Source of the DNA: Micromonospora sp. CCTCC AA 2012012
GTDB lineage: Bacteria; Actinomycetota; Actinomycetes; Mycobacteriales; Micromonosporaceae
DNA: 64,000 bases
Reading direction: 5' to 3'
Assembly (NCBI RefSeq): GCF_040499845.1
Contig: NZ_CP159342.1
Span: 2,604,001-2,668,000 of the forward strand
A program made the position numbers and the translations under genes. The notes under the pieces were generated by a model that saw only the letters and a list, made by a program, of their open reading frames with translations, was not told the origin of the DNA and did not search any database. Below, piece after piece: positions 33,727 to 42,887 of this stretch. The stretch's first letter is position 1; each line of letters starts with the position of its first letter.

Positions 33727-34709
33727 CAGCGGCCTCCCGTCGTGGGTTGGTACGGCTGGAGCAGACCGGAGACGTACGAGTCGAACCAGCGGCCGTTGCC
33801 GACCACGTTGGCGAACGCGGTCACGAAGGGACCCATCCGCCGGATGGTCTGTTCCAGCTCGTCCCGGTTGCGTTGCAGGATGGCGACCACGTCACGCAGC
33901 TTGGCCAGCGCGGGACCGAGCCGGGCGCGGTTGTCGGTGACCAGGCCGGAGAGCTGGGTGGCGAGTTCGTCGGTGCCGACGAGGAGCTTGTGGATGGCGT
34001 CGCGACGCCGGCTCACCTCGGTCAGCAGCGCCTCGCCGTCGGTGACGAGTTTGCGGAACTCCTCGTCGCGGGTGGCGAGCACGGCGGTCACCTCGCGGGC
34101 CCGGCCGAGCAGGGTCCGCAGTTCCGCGTCGCGCCCGGCGACGGACCGGGACAGCCGGGAGAGCCCGACCAGGGAGGCGTTGACGCTGCCGGGGGTGTCG
34201 GCGAAGGTGCGCGACAGGGTGGTGAAGGCGGCGGCGAGCTGGTCGGTGTCGACCTTGTCGAGGGTGTCGGCGAGTCCGCTGACCGCCTGCACCACGTCGA
34301 ACGGCGCGGCGGTGCGGGCGAGCGGGATCTGCCCGCCCTCGGGCAGTCGACCAGGGCCGGCCGGCGCGAGGGCCAGGTACTTCTGACCGAGCACGGTCTT
34401 GATCCTGATCGTGGCGCCGGTCCGGTCACCGAGCCGGACGCTGTCGTCGTCCACCCGGAACCGGACCCGGACGTAGGACGTCGTGTCGCGGGCCAGCTCC
34501 ACCGCGGTCACCTTGCCCACCCGCACGCCGGCGACGCGGACCTCGTTGCCGACCGTGAGGCCGCTGGCGTCGTGGAACGCCGCCCGGTAGGCGCGTCCGG
34601 TGAGGTCGGCCAGCCGGTCGAGCTGGAAGGCGCCCAGCAGCGCGGCGACGATCAGTGTCAGCCCGACCGCGCCGACGACGACGGGGTTGCGGTCCCGGAA
34701 CGGGGTCAT
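33726..34709 (-). CDS. mceC: Mce family protein, third in operon
   Basis: A 327-aa MCE protein with an N-terminal membrane segment (NPVVVGAVGLTLIVAALLGA) and MCE domain (SGLTVGNEVRVAGVRVGKV, KTVLGQKYLALAP). It ends soon after the helical stalk with no low-complexity tail, unlike its downstream paralogs. ATG 34709 overlaps the mceB stop (ATGA); an upstream ATG at 34730 is inside mceB. Confidence 0.9.
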   Translation of the reverse strand: MTPFRDRNPVVVGAVGLTLIVAALLGAFQLDRLADLTGRAYRAAFHDASGLTVGNEVRVAGVRVGKVTAVELARDTTSYVRVRFRVDDDSVRLGDRTGATIRIKTVLGQKYLALAPAGPGRLPEGGQIPLARTAAPFDVVQAVSGLADTLDKVDTDQLAAAFTTLSRTFADTPGSVNASLVGLSRLSRSVAGRDAELRTLLGRAREVTAVLATRDEEFRKLVTDGEALLTEVSRRRDAIHKLLVGTDELATQLSGLVTDNRARLGPALAKLRDVVAILQRNRDELEQTIRRMGPFVTAFANVVGNGRWFDSYVSGLLQPYQPTTGGR

Positions 34710-35743
34710 CGGCTGCCTCCGGTGGCGCATCGGGCGGCCGGGGCGCTGAAGGTGGGCACGTCGAGCGGGGCCCGGCCGGCCACCGCCACGGTGCCGTCGA
34801 AGTCGCAGAGATAGAAGTTGAACCAGGAGCCGTACGAGGCGACCCGGGTCAGGGACTGGTAGCGCTCGGGCAGCCGGCCGAGGGTGCCGTCGATGACGGC
34901 GGCGTTGCGGTTGAGGTTGCCGCTGAGCTGGTCCAGGGCGCGGATGTCCGCGGCGAGCGGTGGCCGGGCCTGGCGCAACAGCGACGACGTGGTGGTGGTC
35001 AGTTCACCGATGCTGACCAGCGACTCACCGATCGCCTTGCGGTCGCCGGAGAGCCCGGAGACGAACTGCTGGAGCTGGCTGATGCTCTGGTCGAGGTTGC
35101 GGTCCCGGGCCGCGAGGGTGCCGAGGACGTTGTTGAGGTTGGTGATGACCCGGCCGATGACGGCGTCCCGGTCGGCGAGGGTGTTGGTCAGCGACGCGGT
35201 GCGGCGCAGCAGGCTGCCCACCGTGCCGCCCTCCCCCTGGAGCACCTGGATGATCTCGTAGGCGAGCTTGTTGACGTCGTCCGGGTCGAGGGCGGTGAAC
35301 AGCGGCCGGAAGCCGTTGAACAGCACCGTGAGGTCCAGCGCCGGGGTGGTCTGCCCCAGCGGGATGAGACCGTCGGGCCGCAGCGGCCGACCCTCCCCCG
35401 GTCCTTCGCTCAACGCCACGTACCGCTGCCCGACCAGGTTGCGGTAGCGGATCCGGGCGCGGACGCTGGTCGCCAGCGGAACGTCGGCGGTGACGGTGAA
35501 GGCCACCTCGGCGACCGTGCTGTCGACCACGGTGATCCGGCTGACCCGGCCGACCTTGACCCCGGCGACCCGGACGTCGTCGCCCGGGAGGAGCCCGGTG
35601 ACGTCGGTGAACCGGGCGCGGTAGGTGACGCCGCCCGGCGGGAACGCGCCCAGGGTCTGCGCCAGCAACGCGGTCAGCAGCAGGGTCACCGCGGCGAAGA
35701 CCACCAGCTTCAGCAGCGGCGCGGCCGTCGTCCGGGCGCTCAT
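34706..35743 (-). CDS. mceB: Mce family protein, second in operon
   Basis: A 345-aa MCE protein: membrane segment (LLKLVVFAAVTLLLTALLAQ), MCE domain (TGLLPGDDVRVAGVKVGRV, RNLVGQRYVAL), helical stalk, and a C-terminal pair of Cys (FYLCDFDG and ARCATGG) likely forming a disulfide outside the cell, as in mycobacterial MceB. Starts by ATGA overlap with mceA. Confidence 0.9.
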   Translation of the reverse strand: MSARTTAAPLLKLVVFAAVTLLLTALLAQTLGAFPPGGVTYRARFTDVTGLLPGDDVRVAGVKVGRVSRITVVDSTVAEVAFTVTADVPLATSVRARIRYRNLVGQRYVALSEGPGEGRPLRPDGLIPLGQTTPALDLTVLFNGFRPLFTALDPDDVNKLAYEIIQVLQGEGGTVGSLLRRTASLTNTLADRDAVIGRVITNLNNVLGTLAARDRNLDQSISQLQQFVSGLSGDRKAIGESLVSIGELTTTTSSLLRQARPPLAADIRALDQLSGNLNRNAAVIDGTLGRLPERYQSLTRVASYGSWFNFYLCDFDGTVAVAGRAPLDVPTFSAPAARCATGGSR

Positions 35744-37029
35744 CGGGCGTTCACCACCCCGCCGCGCAGCAGCGGCCCCCAGAGCAGGACCGCGATGTCG
35801 GGGACCTCCGCCGGTGGGGTGCCGGTGACGGCGCCGACGAGGGGCTTGACCAGCGCACGCTCCTCGCCGGTGCCGGCCCGGCCCATGTCCGGGGCGGCGC
35901 CGCCGGGCGCGCCGGCCGACAGGCCGACCGGCAGTGGCGTACGCGGGCGGGCGCCCCGGTGGTCGTACCCGTCGGCGACCGCCACCTCGGGCGCCGGTTG
36001 TGCCGGGTGGGGCAGGCCGCGGCAGTTCGGGCCGTCGTGCGCGGCGTAGACCGGCTCGTCCCGGCCCTGCTGGTACTTCCCGCCGTCCCGGGTGACCTCC
36101 AGGGTGATGTGCATCCGGCCGTCGGCGAAGACCTGTTCCACGCGGGGCTGCAGGGCGACCAGGCCGCTCATCAGGCAGGGGTACTCCGGTGAGTAGGTGG
36201 CGAGCAGTTCCAGCACGGGGCGGCTGACCCGGCCGAGGGAGATGAGCTGGTCGCCGTGCCGGTCGAGGAAGCCCCGGGTGGCGTCGGCGGTGTCGGTGGC
36301 GTCGACGAGGAACGCCGCGAGCTGGCTGCGCTGGTCGGTGACGGTGCGGGCGGTGACGGTGACGTCGCGCAGCAGGGCGAGCAGGTCGGGCAGTGCCGCG
36401 TCGTAGCCGTCCAGCACGACGGCGAGTTTCCGGACGTCCTCGGCGATGGTGGGCATCGCCGGGTTGAGCTGCCGCAGGTACGCGTCGAGCCGGACCACGT
36501 TCGCGCCGAGCCGGTCGCCGCGTCCTTCGAGGGCGGCGGCCAGCGCCCCCAGCGTCGCGGCGAGCTGGTCGGGCCGGATCGCCTGGAGCAGGGGGAGCGC
36601 CTGGTCGAGGACCCGTTCCAGCTCGACGGCGGTACGACTGCGGTCCTGGGTGATGACCGCGCCGTCCCGGATCGGCGCGGCGGTGCCGCCGGCCGGCGGG
36701 ACGAGTTCGACGTACCGCTCGCCGAAGAGGGTCTTGGGCAGCAGCCGCGCGGTGACGTCGGCGGGGATCCGGGGCGTGGTGGCCGGGTCCAGGGCCAGCC
36801 GCAGGGTGGCGCCGGTGCCGTCGCTGCCGACCGAGCGGACCTCGCCGACGACGACCCCGCGTACCTTGACGTCGGCGCCCGGGGTGAGCTGCAGCCCGGA
36901 CCGGCCGGCGTGCAGGGTGACCCAGGCGACCGGGGTGAAGGCCTTGCGGTACTGCAGCACCGAGGCGGTCAGCGCGGTGGCCAGCACGGCGATGAAGACG
37001 ATGCCGAGGATGCGATGTCTCATGGTCAC
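35740..37029 (-). CDS. mceA: Mce family protein, first in operon
   Basis: A 429-aa MCE protein with a membrane segment, MCE domain (SGLQLTPGADVKVRGVVVGE, PKTLFGERYVELVPP) and helical stalk. GTG 37029 overlaps the permease stop (GTGA), as at other junctions of this operon; ATG 37023 two codons on is equally possible. The C-terminal 110 residues (after YPCLMSG) carry Cys and a glycine-rich tail. Confidence 0.88.
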   Translation of the reverse strand: MTMRHRILGIVFIAVLATALTASVLQYRKAFTPVAWVTLHAGRSGLQLTPGADVKVRGVVVGEVRSVGSDGTGATLRLALDPATTPRIPADVTARLLPKTLFGERYVELVPPAGGTAAPIRDGAVITQDRSRTAVELERVLDQALPLLQAIRPDQLAATLGALAAALEGRGDRLGANVVRLDAYLRQLNPAMPTIAEDVRKLAVVLDGYDAALPDLLALLRDVTVTARTVTDQRSQLAAFLVDATDTADATRGFLDRHGDQLISLGRVSRPVLELLATYSPEYPCLMSGLVALQPRVEQVFADGRMHITLEVTRDGGKYQQGRDEPVYAAHDGPNCRGLPHPAQPAPEVAVADGYDHRGARPRTPLPVGLSAGAPGGAAPDMGRAGTGEERALVKPLVGAVTGTPPAEVPDIAVLLWGPLLRGGVVNAR

Positions 37030-37829
37030 CCCGCGATCCGGACGGTGGTGGTCGCGCCCCAGATGGCCAGCGACAGGAAGAAGTCGACGATGTTGACCGC
37101 GACGATCGCGAGCCGCACGGCCCGACCGACCGCGACGCCGACGGCGGCCGGCCCGCCCTTGGCGGTGTAGCCGTAGTAGCAGTGCACCAGCACCACGATC
37201 ACGCTGAAGACCAGCACCTTGCCGAACGACCAGAGCACGTCCTGGGGCGGCAGGAACAGGTGGAAGTAGTAGTCGTAGGTGCCCGCCGACTGCCCGAAGT
37301 AGAAGACTGCGATGGTGCGGGTGGCCAGGTAGCTGGCGAGCAGCCCCACCACGTACAGCGGGACGACCGCGACGAAGCCGGCGATCATGCGGGTGGTGAC
37401 CAGGAACGGCAGCGACGGCACGCCCATCACCTCCAGGGCGTCCACCTCCTCGGCGATCCGCATCGCCCCGAGCTGCGCGGTGAACCCGCACCCGACGGTG
37501 GCCGACAGTGCCAGCGCGGCGACCAGCGGCGAGATCTCCCGGGTGTTGAAGTACGCCGAGACGAAGCCGGTGAAGGCGCTGCTGCCGATCTGGTTGAGCG
37601 CCTGGTAGCCCTGCAGGCCGACCTCGGTGCCGGTGAAGAAGGTCAGGAAGCAGATGACCCCGACCGTGCCGCCGAGCACGGCGAGCGCGCCGGAGCCGAA
37701 GCTCACCTCGGCCAGCAGCCGGACCACCTCGCGCTTGTAGCGGCGTACGGTGCGCGGCGTCCACGCGAACGCGCGCAGATAGAAGGCCAACTGCCCACCG
37801 AGGTCGTCGAGCTGTCGCAGCACCGGCAT
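37026..37829 (-). CDS. Mce-type ABC transporter permease B (YrbEB)
   Basis: A 267-aa MlaE/YrbE-family permease with five or six hydrophobic segments. The conserved coupling segment AMRIAEEVDALEVMGVPSLP contacts the ATPase. With its partner permease it forms the membrane channel under the Mce tube. Its ATG lies 1 nt after the stop of the first permease. Confidence 0.9.
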   Translation of the reverse strand: MPVLRQLDDLGGQLAFYLRAFAWTPRTVRRYKREVVRLLAEVSFGSGALAVLGGTVGVICFLTFFTGTEVGLQGYQALNQIGSSAFTGFVSAYFNTREISPLVAALALSATVGCGFTAQLGAMRIAEEVDALEVMGVPSLPFLVTTRMIAGFVAVVPLYVVGLLASYLATRTIAVFYFGQSAGTYDYYFHLFLPPQDVLWSFGKVLVFSVIVVLVHCYYGYTAKGGPAAVGVAVGRAVRLAIVAVNIVDFFLSLAIWGATTTVRIAG

Positions 37830-37830
37830 G

Positions 37831-38601
37831 TCAGCTTCCCTTCTGCGGTACGACCTGGAAGTACACGGCCGTGACGAGGAAGTTCAGCGCGAACAGCAGC
37901 ATGAAGGTGATGACGACGCTCTGGTTGACCGCGTCGCCGACCCCCTTCGGGCCACCCTTGGCGGTCATCCCCCGGTAGGAGGCGACCAGCGCGGCGGCAG
38001 CGCCGAACAGCAGTGCCTTGAACTCACCCACCAGCAGGTCGGGCAGCTGGCCCAGGGCCTGGAAGCTGGCCAGGTAGGCGCCGGGCGTGCCGCCCTGCAG
38101 GACCACGTTGAACAGGTAGCCGCCGGTCACCCCGACCACGCTGACCAGGCCGTTGAGCAGCACGGCGACCAGCATCGAGGCGAGCACCCGGGGCACCACC
38201 AGACGGTGGATCGGGTCGATGCCGAGCACCTGCATGGCGTCGAGCTCCTCGCGGATCTTCCGGGAGCCGAGGTCGGCGCAGATCGCCGAGCCGCCCGCGC
38301 CGGCGATGACCAGCGCGGTGACGATCGGCCCGGCCTCGCGGACCACCGCGAGCACCGACGCGGCGCCGGTGAACGACTGCGCGCCGAGCTGCCGCACCAG
38401 CGAGCCGAGCTGCAACGCGATGACCGCGCCGAAGGGGATGGAGACCAGCGCGGCGGGCAGGATCGACACCGAGCTGATGAACCAGGCCTGCTGGACGAAC
38501 TCGCGGACCTGGACCGGTCGCCGGCCGAGGCCGCGCAGGGTGTCCAGGCAGAACGCGAAGAACTCGCCGGTGTGGCGGACGGCGGCGACGGGCGCGCTCA
38601 T
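37831..38601 (-). CDS. Mce-type ABC transporter permease A (YrbEA)
   Basis: A 256-aa MlaE-family permease; the signature GSRKIREELDAMQVLGIDP is in the cytoplasmic coupling helix region, and AGPIVTALVIAGAGGSAICAD precedes it. ATG 38601 overlaps the ATPase stop (ATGA). An open frame further upstream lies within the ATPase C-terminus and is not used. Confidence 0.9.
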   Translation of the reverse strand: MSAPVAAVRHTGEFFAFCLDTLRGLGRRPVQVREFVQQAWFISSVSILPAALVSIPFGAVIALQLGSLVRQLGAQSFTGAASVLAVVREAGPIVTALVIAGAGGSAICADLGSRKIREELDAMQVLGIDPIHRLVVPRVLASMLVAVLLNGLVSVVGVTGGYLFNVVLQGGTPGAYLASFQALGQLPDLLVGEFKALLFGAAAALVASYRGMTAKGGPKGVGDAVNQSVVITFMLLFALNFLVTAVYFQVVPQKGS

Positions 38602-39623
38602 CCGGCCACCTCCCGGTGGTGTCGCCCGTCGGCGGTCGGATCGAGTTCGACGGTGGGGTGCCCGCGGTCGGGGTGCCCGCCGTCGGGATGCCCCGCGAAG
38701 GAGCCGGGGGGTGGGGTGACGTTGTGCTCCCGGCACCACTGGCCCGGTGGCCGCTCGGCTGCCCGGGGCAGTCCGTCCGACGGCGGCAGTTGCGGCGGGA
38801 TGGGCGGCAGTGGGGGCAGTTCGACGCCCGCGTCCGCCTCGGCCTGCAACTCCTCGGCGTCCTTCTCCTCGGCCATCCCGATCGGGCCGATCCGTTGGGC
38901 GTTGAGGAACTGCCGCACCACCGGCTCGGTGCTGGACAGCAGCATCTCCCGCGGCCCGAACATGGCCAGGTGCCCGTGGTAGATGAGCCCGATGTTGTCC
39001 GGCACCGTGCGGGCGGTGTTGATGTCGTGCGTGACGATCAGGAAGGTCGCCCCGGTCCGCTGGTTGAGGTCGATGATGAGCTGGTTCAGATAGGCGGTGC
39101 GGACCGGGTCCAGGCCGGAGTCCGGCTCGTCGAAGAGGACGATGCGGGGTTCGAGCACGAGCGCCCGGGCCAGGCCGGCCCGTTTGCGCATGCCGCCGGA
39201 GATCTCGCCGGGCAGCTTCTTCTCGGCGCCGACCAGACCGACCATGTCGAGCTTCTCGGTGACCACGTCGCGGATCTGCGCCTCGGACTTGCGGGTGTGC
39301 TCCCGCAGCGGGAAGGCCACGTTGTCGTAGATGGTCATCGAGCCGAAGAGCGCGCCGTCCTGGAACAGCACGCCGAACAGCTTGCGCACCTCGTACAGCG
39401 CCCGCTCGGAGAGCCGGGGCAGGTCCTTGCCCTCGATCCAGATCGAGCCGGCGTCGGGCCGCAGCAGCCCCACCAGGGTCTTGAGGAACACCGACTTGCC
39501 GGTGCCGGACGGACCCAGCAGCACGGAGATCTCACCGGCCGGCAGGGTCAGGCTGATGTCCGACCAGACCGGCTGACCACCGAAGGACTTCGTCAGTCCC
39601 TGCACGGCCACTTCGACACCCAT
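38598..39623 (-). CDS. Mce-type ABC transporter ATPase (MlaF/Mkl-like)
   Basis: A 341-aa ATPase: Walker A GPSGTGKSVFL, signature ISGGMRKRAGLARAL, Walker B IVLFDEPDSGLDP and switch His in IVTHDINTA. ISGGMRKR is characteristic of the lipid-importer (Mla/Mce) class. A C-terminal 90-residue Pro-rich extension with His-Pro-Asp-Gly repeats is not part of the core fold. GGGAGGG precedes ATG 39623. It is the first gene of the 11-gene mce operon, whereas mycobacterial mkl is unlinked. Confidence 0.9.
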   Translation of the reverse strand: MGVEVAVQGLTKSFGGQPVWSDISLTLPAGEISVLLGPSGTGKSVFLKTLVGLLRPDAGSIWIEGKDLPRLSERALYEVRKLFGVLFQDGALFGSMTIYDNVAFPLREHTRKSEAQIRDVVTEKLDMVGLVGAEKKLPGEISGGMRKRAGLARALVLEPRIVLFDEPDSGLDPVRTAYLNQLIIDLNQRTGATFLIVTHDINTARTVPDNIGLIYHGHLAMFGPREMLLSSTEPVVRQFLNAQRIGPIGMAEEKDAEELQAEADAGVELPPLPPIPPQLPPSDGLPRAAERPPGQWCREHNVTPPPGSFAGHPDGGHPDRGHPTVELDPTADGRHHREVAG

Positions 39624-39784
39624 GCACCCTCCCCTCGTCGCTACCTGACACATCGCGCCGGCCGGACCGAACGCAACAACTTCTTTCCGATACCGAATGT
39701 TGACGGAGAGTGAACTAGGCAAAGTGGCCGGTGTCTCGATACGGTGCCGGTTGACCCGCCGGTAACGAAGGTGTCTCGCATCCC
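39624..39784. promoter_or_regulatory. Divergent promoter region, mce operon and sigma gene
   Basis: A 161-bp gap, AT-richer than the surroundings, holding promoters for both sides. TTGACG (39700-39705) and TAGGCA (39716-39721) are visible but too close together to form one promoter; a GTAACG at about 39761 resembles the SigD -35 core but is too near the start. No firm promoter call. Confidence 0.4.
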
Positions 39785-40363
39785 ATGACCACAGCGATCG
39801 AGCCGGAGCTCGTCCGTCTGGCCGCCGACGGCGACCGGGCGGCGACTGCGGCCCTGCTCGCCGACGTGCGGCCCCGGCTCGTCCGCTACTGCCGGGCCCG
39901 GCTGGGCCGGATCGGCGGGGCGTACACCACCGCCGACGACGTCGCCCAGGAGGTCTGCCTGGCGGTGCTGAAGGCGCTCCCCCGCTACCGTGACCAGGGC
40001 CGGCCGTTCGCGGCGTTCGTCTTCGCCGTCGCGGCGAACAAGGTCGCCGACGCGCAGCGGGCGGCCGTCCGGGACTCCGCCGTGGCGGTCACCGACACGC
40101 CGCTGGAACACCCGGACACCGCCCCCGGCCCGGAGCAGCAGGCCGTCGCCACGGACCTGGCCCGGCGACTGTCCGTGCTGCTGCACCGCCTGCCCGACGC
40201 GCAGCGGGAGATCATCACCCTGCGGGTGGCGGTGGGCCTCACCGCCGACGAGGTCGGCACCATTCTCGGCATGTCGGCCGCGGCCGTACGGGTGGCCCAG
40301 TCCCGCGCCCTGGCCCGCCTCCGTACGCTGGCCGGCGACGGACTCGACGAGGTGGCGGCATGA
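39785..40363 (+). CDS. RNA polymerase sigma factor, SigD/ShbA-like ECF
   Basis: A 192-aa group-4 sigma factor. Region 2 includes GGAYTTADDVAQEVCLAVLK (core binding and -10 recognition, about 38-57), and region 4 has an HTH, TADEVGTILGMSAAAVRVAQ (about 152-171). The YTTADDVAQEVCLAVL block is that of mycobacterial SigD and streptomycete ShbA. ShbA drives the housekeeping hrdB gene in Streptomyces; SigD acts in starvation. Its stop overlaps the start of an RsdA-like anti-sigma gene. Confidence 0.88.
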   Translation: MTTAIEPELVRLAADGDRAATAALLADVRPRLVRYCRARLGRIGGAYTTADDVAQEVCLAVLKALPRYRDQGRPFAAFVFAVAANKVADAQRAAVRDSAVAVTDTPLEHPDTAPGPEQQAVATDLARRLSVLLHRLPDAQREIITLRVAVGLTADEVGTILGMSAAAVRVAQSRALARLRTLAGDGLDEVAA

Positions 40364-41361
40364 GTGAGCGTTGGCCGGACGGCGGTGGCGAGGAGCTGGA
40401 TCCCGGCGTGATCGCCCACGACGACCTGCTCCTCGACGCCCTCGGCCGGGGCGGGCCGGTGGTCGAGCCGGACGACGTCACCGCGCTGCTGGCCGCCTGG
40501 CACGCCGACGTCACCGCCGGCGACGACACCGTCACCCCACTCTCCGACACCGTCACCCGGCCCTCCGACGGCGTGGACGACACCGCCACCTGGGTCGGCG
40601 CCGCAGCGCCGCACACACTCGATCCCGCGCCCCGGGCCCTCGGCGTGGACGCCCGTCCGGGGGTCGCCCACGTCCGGGCCGGCACCCCGGACAGACCCGC
40701 CCGTCTCAGGCCCGCCCGGGGCGGGGCGGGCCGTGGCGGGCCCGGCCGGCGACCGTTCGGACGGCGGGCCGCCCGGCTCGCCGCCACGGCGCTCGCCGCC
40801 CTCGTGCTGGTCGCGGGGCTGGGGGTCGGCACCCGCAACGCCGGACCGGCCAGTCCGCTCTGGGCACTGACCAAGGTGCTGCACCCGGAGCGGGCCGAGG
40901 TGCTCGCGATCGAACACACCATCGGCGAGGCGCGTGCCGCCGTCGCGGCGGGCCGGTTCGACGACGCCCGACAGCTCATCGACCGGGCGGCGCGGGATCT
41001 GGCCCGGGTCACCGACCCCACCGACGTCGCCCGGCTGCGCGCCGAGATCGACGGCGTACGGCGTGACCTGGCCGCGGTGGACGGCTGCCCCACCTGGCCC
41101 CGGTGCGCGTCCACCTCCCCCGTGCCGACGCGGCCGTCGCCCGCCACCTCGGCGGCCGGCACCCCGGCCGTCACCCACCCCCCGAGGCCCCGGACGACCG
41201 CGCCGAGACCCGTGCCGGCGGCACCGGCACCGGCGCCCTCACCCACCTCGTCGTCCGGCTCCGGTCCGCTGCCACCGTTGCCGCTGCCGTCCGTGCTGGG
41301 GCCGTCGGTGCTGCCGTCGCTGCCCGGGCTGCCGCTGCCCACCGGAGACCTGCTCGGCTGA
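40360..41361 (+). CDS. RsdA-like membrane anti-sigma factor
   Basis: A 333-aa protein. The N-terminal segment DDLLLDALGRGG then DDVTALLAAWHADV (residues 20-50) matches the SigD-binding region of anti-sigma-D factor RsdA. A Thr/Asp-rich linker, one membrane segment (RLAATALAALVLVAGLGVG, about 133-151), a short helical domain and a Pro/Ser-rich outer tail follow. Coupled to the sigma gene by ATGA. RsdA is destroyed by regulated proteolysis under stress; that is family knowledge, not visible here. Confidence 0.75.
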   Translation: MSERWPDGGGEELDPGVIAHDDLLLDALGRGGPVVEPDDVTALLAAWHADVTAGDDTVTPLSDTVTRPSDGVDDTATWVGAAAPHTLDPAPRALGVDARPGVAHVRAGTPDRPARLRPARGGAGRGGPGRRPFGRRAARLAATALAALVLVAGLGVGTRNAGPASPLWALTKVLHPERAEVLAIEHTIGEARAAVAAGRFDDARQLIDRAARDLARVTDPTDVARLRAEIDGVRRDLAAVDGCPTWPRCASTSPVPTRPSPATSAAGTPAVTHPPRPRTTAPRPVPAAPAPAPSPTSSSGSGPLPPLPLPSVLGPSVLPSLPGLPLPTGDLLG

Positions 41362-41672
41362 CCGGCCGCCGTCCCGACCGGTCCGTCCGCCACCCGGGAC
41401 GCGCCCCGGGTCGCACCGACGCGCCGGGTACGCACCGGCGCGGGCGGTGGCCTCCGCCCGGCCCGCCGACGACACCCCGGCCCGCCCGGCACCCGCCCGA
41501 CGCCCGTGGGCTGCCGTGACGTACGGCACTGGTTGTTGCGTTCCGGCGGCCACCCGCGATGCACCAACGTGGCCTTCACAAAGTTGACCTTGCACCGTTG
41601 CGATCGGCACCGGACGGTGGTTGACTGCTCCACCGTGCCAGAAGGGACGATTGACGATAGGTCGGTTAATTC
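41362..41672. other. 311-bp intergenic region before conservon
   Basis: No gene seen. The left part is GC-rich and featureless. The right 100 bp are AT-richer and contain TTGACC (41584), TTGACT (41621) and TTGACG (41651), each a possible -35, but no well-spaced -10 partner could be assigned. The conservon promoter most likely lies here. Confidence 0.45.
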
Positions 41673-42887
41673 GTGAAACACACTGAGTTGTCGCCACGAC
41701 AGTCCGGCAGCAGACACCGTCCGACGTGGCGGCAGCGGGCGGCCCGCTGGCTGGACCCGACGGTGGCGCAGTGGGCCGTCACGTCGGACGGGAGCCCGGC
41801 CGCGCCGCCCCCGCCCGAGGACCGGGCCGACACCCTCTGGCCGGCCATCTGCGAGCAGTTCGCGCTGCGCATCCTCGCCTCGGCGTACCAGATGGGCAGC
41901 CACCTGGAGGCCGTCGAGACCGACGAGCAGGACCCGGAGCGGCTGGAGCGGCTCTACCGCATCGACCACGCGAACACCCGGATCCGCCGCCACGCGGAGA
42001 ACCTGCAGGTGCTGCTCGGTCGCCGGGTCGAGGACGCCGACCCGCAGACCGTCACCCTCGTGGACGTGATCCGGGCGGCCACCTCCGCCGTCGAGCACTA
42101 CCCCCGGGTCCAGGTCGGACACGTCGTGGACCTCGGGGTCGTGGACTTCGCCGCGGACGACGTCATCCGGGTGCTCACCGAACTGCTGGACAACGCGACC
42201 CGCTTCTCACCGCCCTCGTCGTCGGTGATCGTCTCCGCCTACGTCACCGAGGACGGTGCCGTCCTGATCCGCGTCGAGGACGCCGGTGTCGGCGTCCACC
42301 CCGACCAGGTGGCGGCGCTCAACGCCCGGTTGGCCGGCACCGCGCCGACGTCGACCACGGCGGATCCCGCAGCCCACCTGGGCCTCGTCGTCGTGGCACA
42401 CCTGGCCCGCGCCAACCAGCTGCGGGTCAGGCTCACCAACCGGCCCTCCGGCGGCACGACCGCGACGGTGCTCGTACCCGGGTCGCTGCTGTGCGAGGTG
42501 ATGCCCGGCGCTACGCCGGCACCCGCCGCCGCGCCGACGGCGCCGGCCGGCGGGCCGCCCGACCGGGTCGGCACCCGGCAGCGGGACACGCCGCCGGGCC
42601 CGCCCCCCGACGGCACCGAGAGCCCCACGCTGCGCCTCGCCACCCTCGGTGCCCCGCCGGCCGGGAACCACCCGCCGCAGAGCCGGCCCGGCGGCGGCGA
42701 GCTACCCCGCCGGGTCCGCGAGAGCATCCGCGCCGACGCCGTCCCCGGCGAGCTGTCCCGGCCCGGACCGGCACCGCGGCAGCATCTCCCGTCGTCCCCC
42801 GAGGCCTGGCCCGACGAGACGGCCGCCTTCGCGGCCGGCGTCACCCATGCCCGGTCCACCCCGCTTCCCGAAGGGCCCCTGCGATGA
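41673..42887 (+). CDS. cvnA: Conservon kinase-like ATPase component (CvnA-like)
   Basis: A 404-aa histidine-kinase-like protein. The dimerisation helix segment is IDHANTRIRRHAENLQVLLG (about 96-115), the HATPase N-box is ELLDNATRFSPP and the G1 box DAGVGVHPD. No membrane segment or sensor domain exists, unlike typical CvnA, so it is presumably cytosolic and recruited by partners. The C-terminal 140 residues are Pro-rich and disordered. GTG start. First gene of a four-gene conservon (Cvn A-B-C-D), a membrane-associated G-protein-like system of actinomycetes. Confidence 0.82.
   Translation: MKHTELSPRQSGSRHRPTWRQRAARWLDPTVAQWAVTSDGSPAAPPPPEDRADTLWPAICEQFALRILASAYQMGSHLEAVETDEQDPERLERLYRIDHANTRIRRHAENLQVLLGRRVEDADPQTVTLVDVIRAATSAVEHYPRVQVGHVVDLGVVDFAADDVIRVLTELLDNATRFSPPSSSVIVSAYVTEDGAVLIRVEDAGVGVHPDQVAALNARLAGTAPTSTTADPAAHLGLVVVAHLARANQLRVRLTNRPSGGTTATVLVPGSLLCEVMPGATPAPAAAPTAPAGGPPDRVGTRQRDTPPGPPPDGTESPTLRLATLGAPPAGNHPPQSRPGGGELPRRVRESIRADAVPGELSRPGPAPRQHLPSSPEAWPDETAAFAAGVTHARSTPLPEGPLR

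Noticed and set aside
38640..38700. 15-bp repeats suggestive of a regulatory array
   Set aside because: They lie inside the ATPase gene and encode a His-Pro-Asp-Gly tail, in frame.
39700..39721. TTGACG and TAGGCA as one promoter for the sigma gene
   Set aside because: The spacer is only 10 bp, too short for a sigma-70-type promoter.
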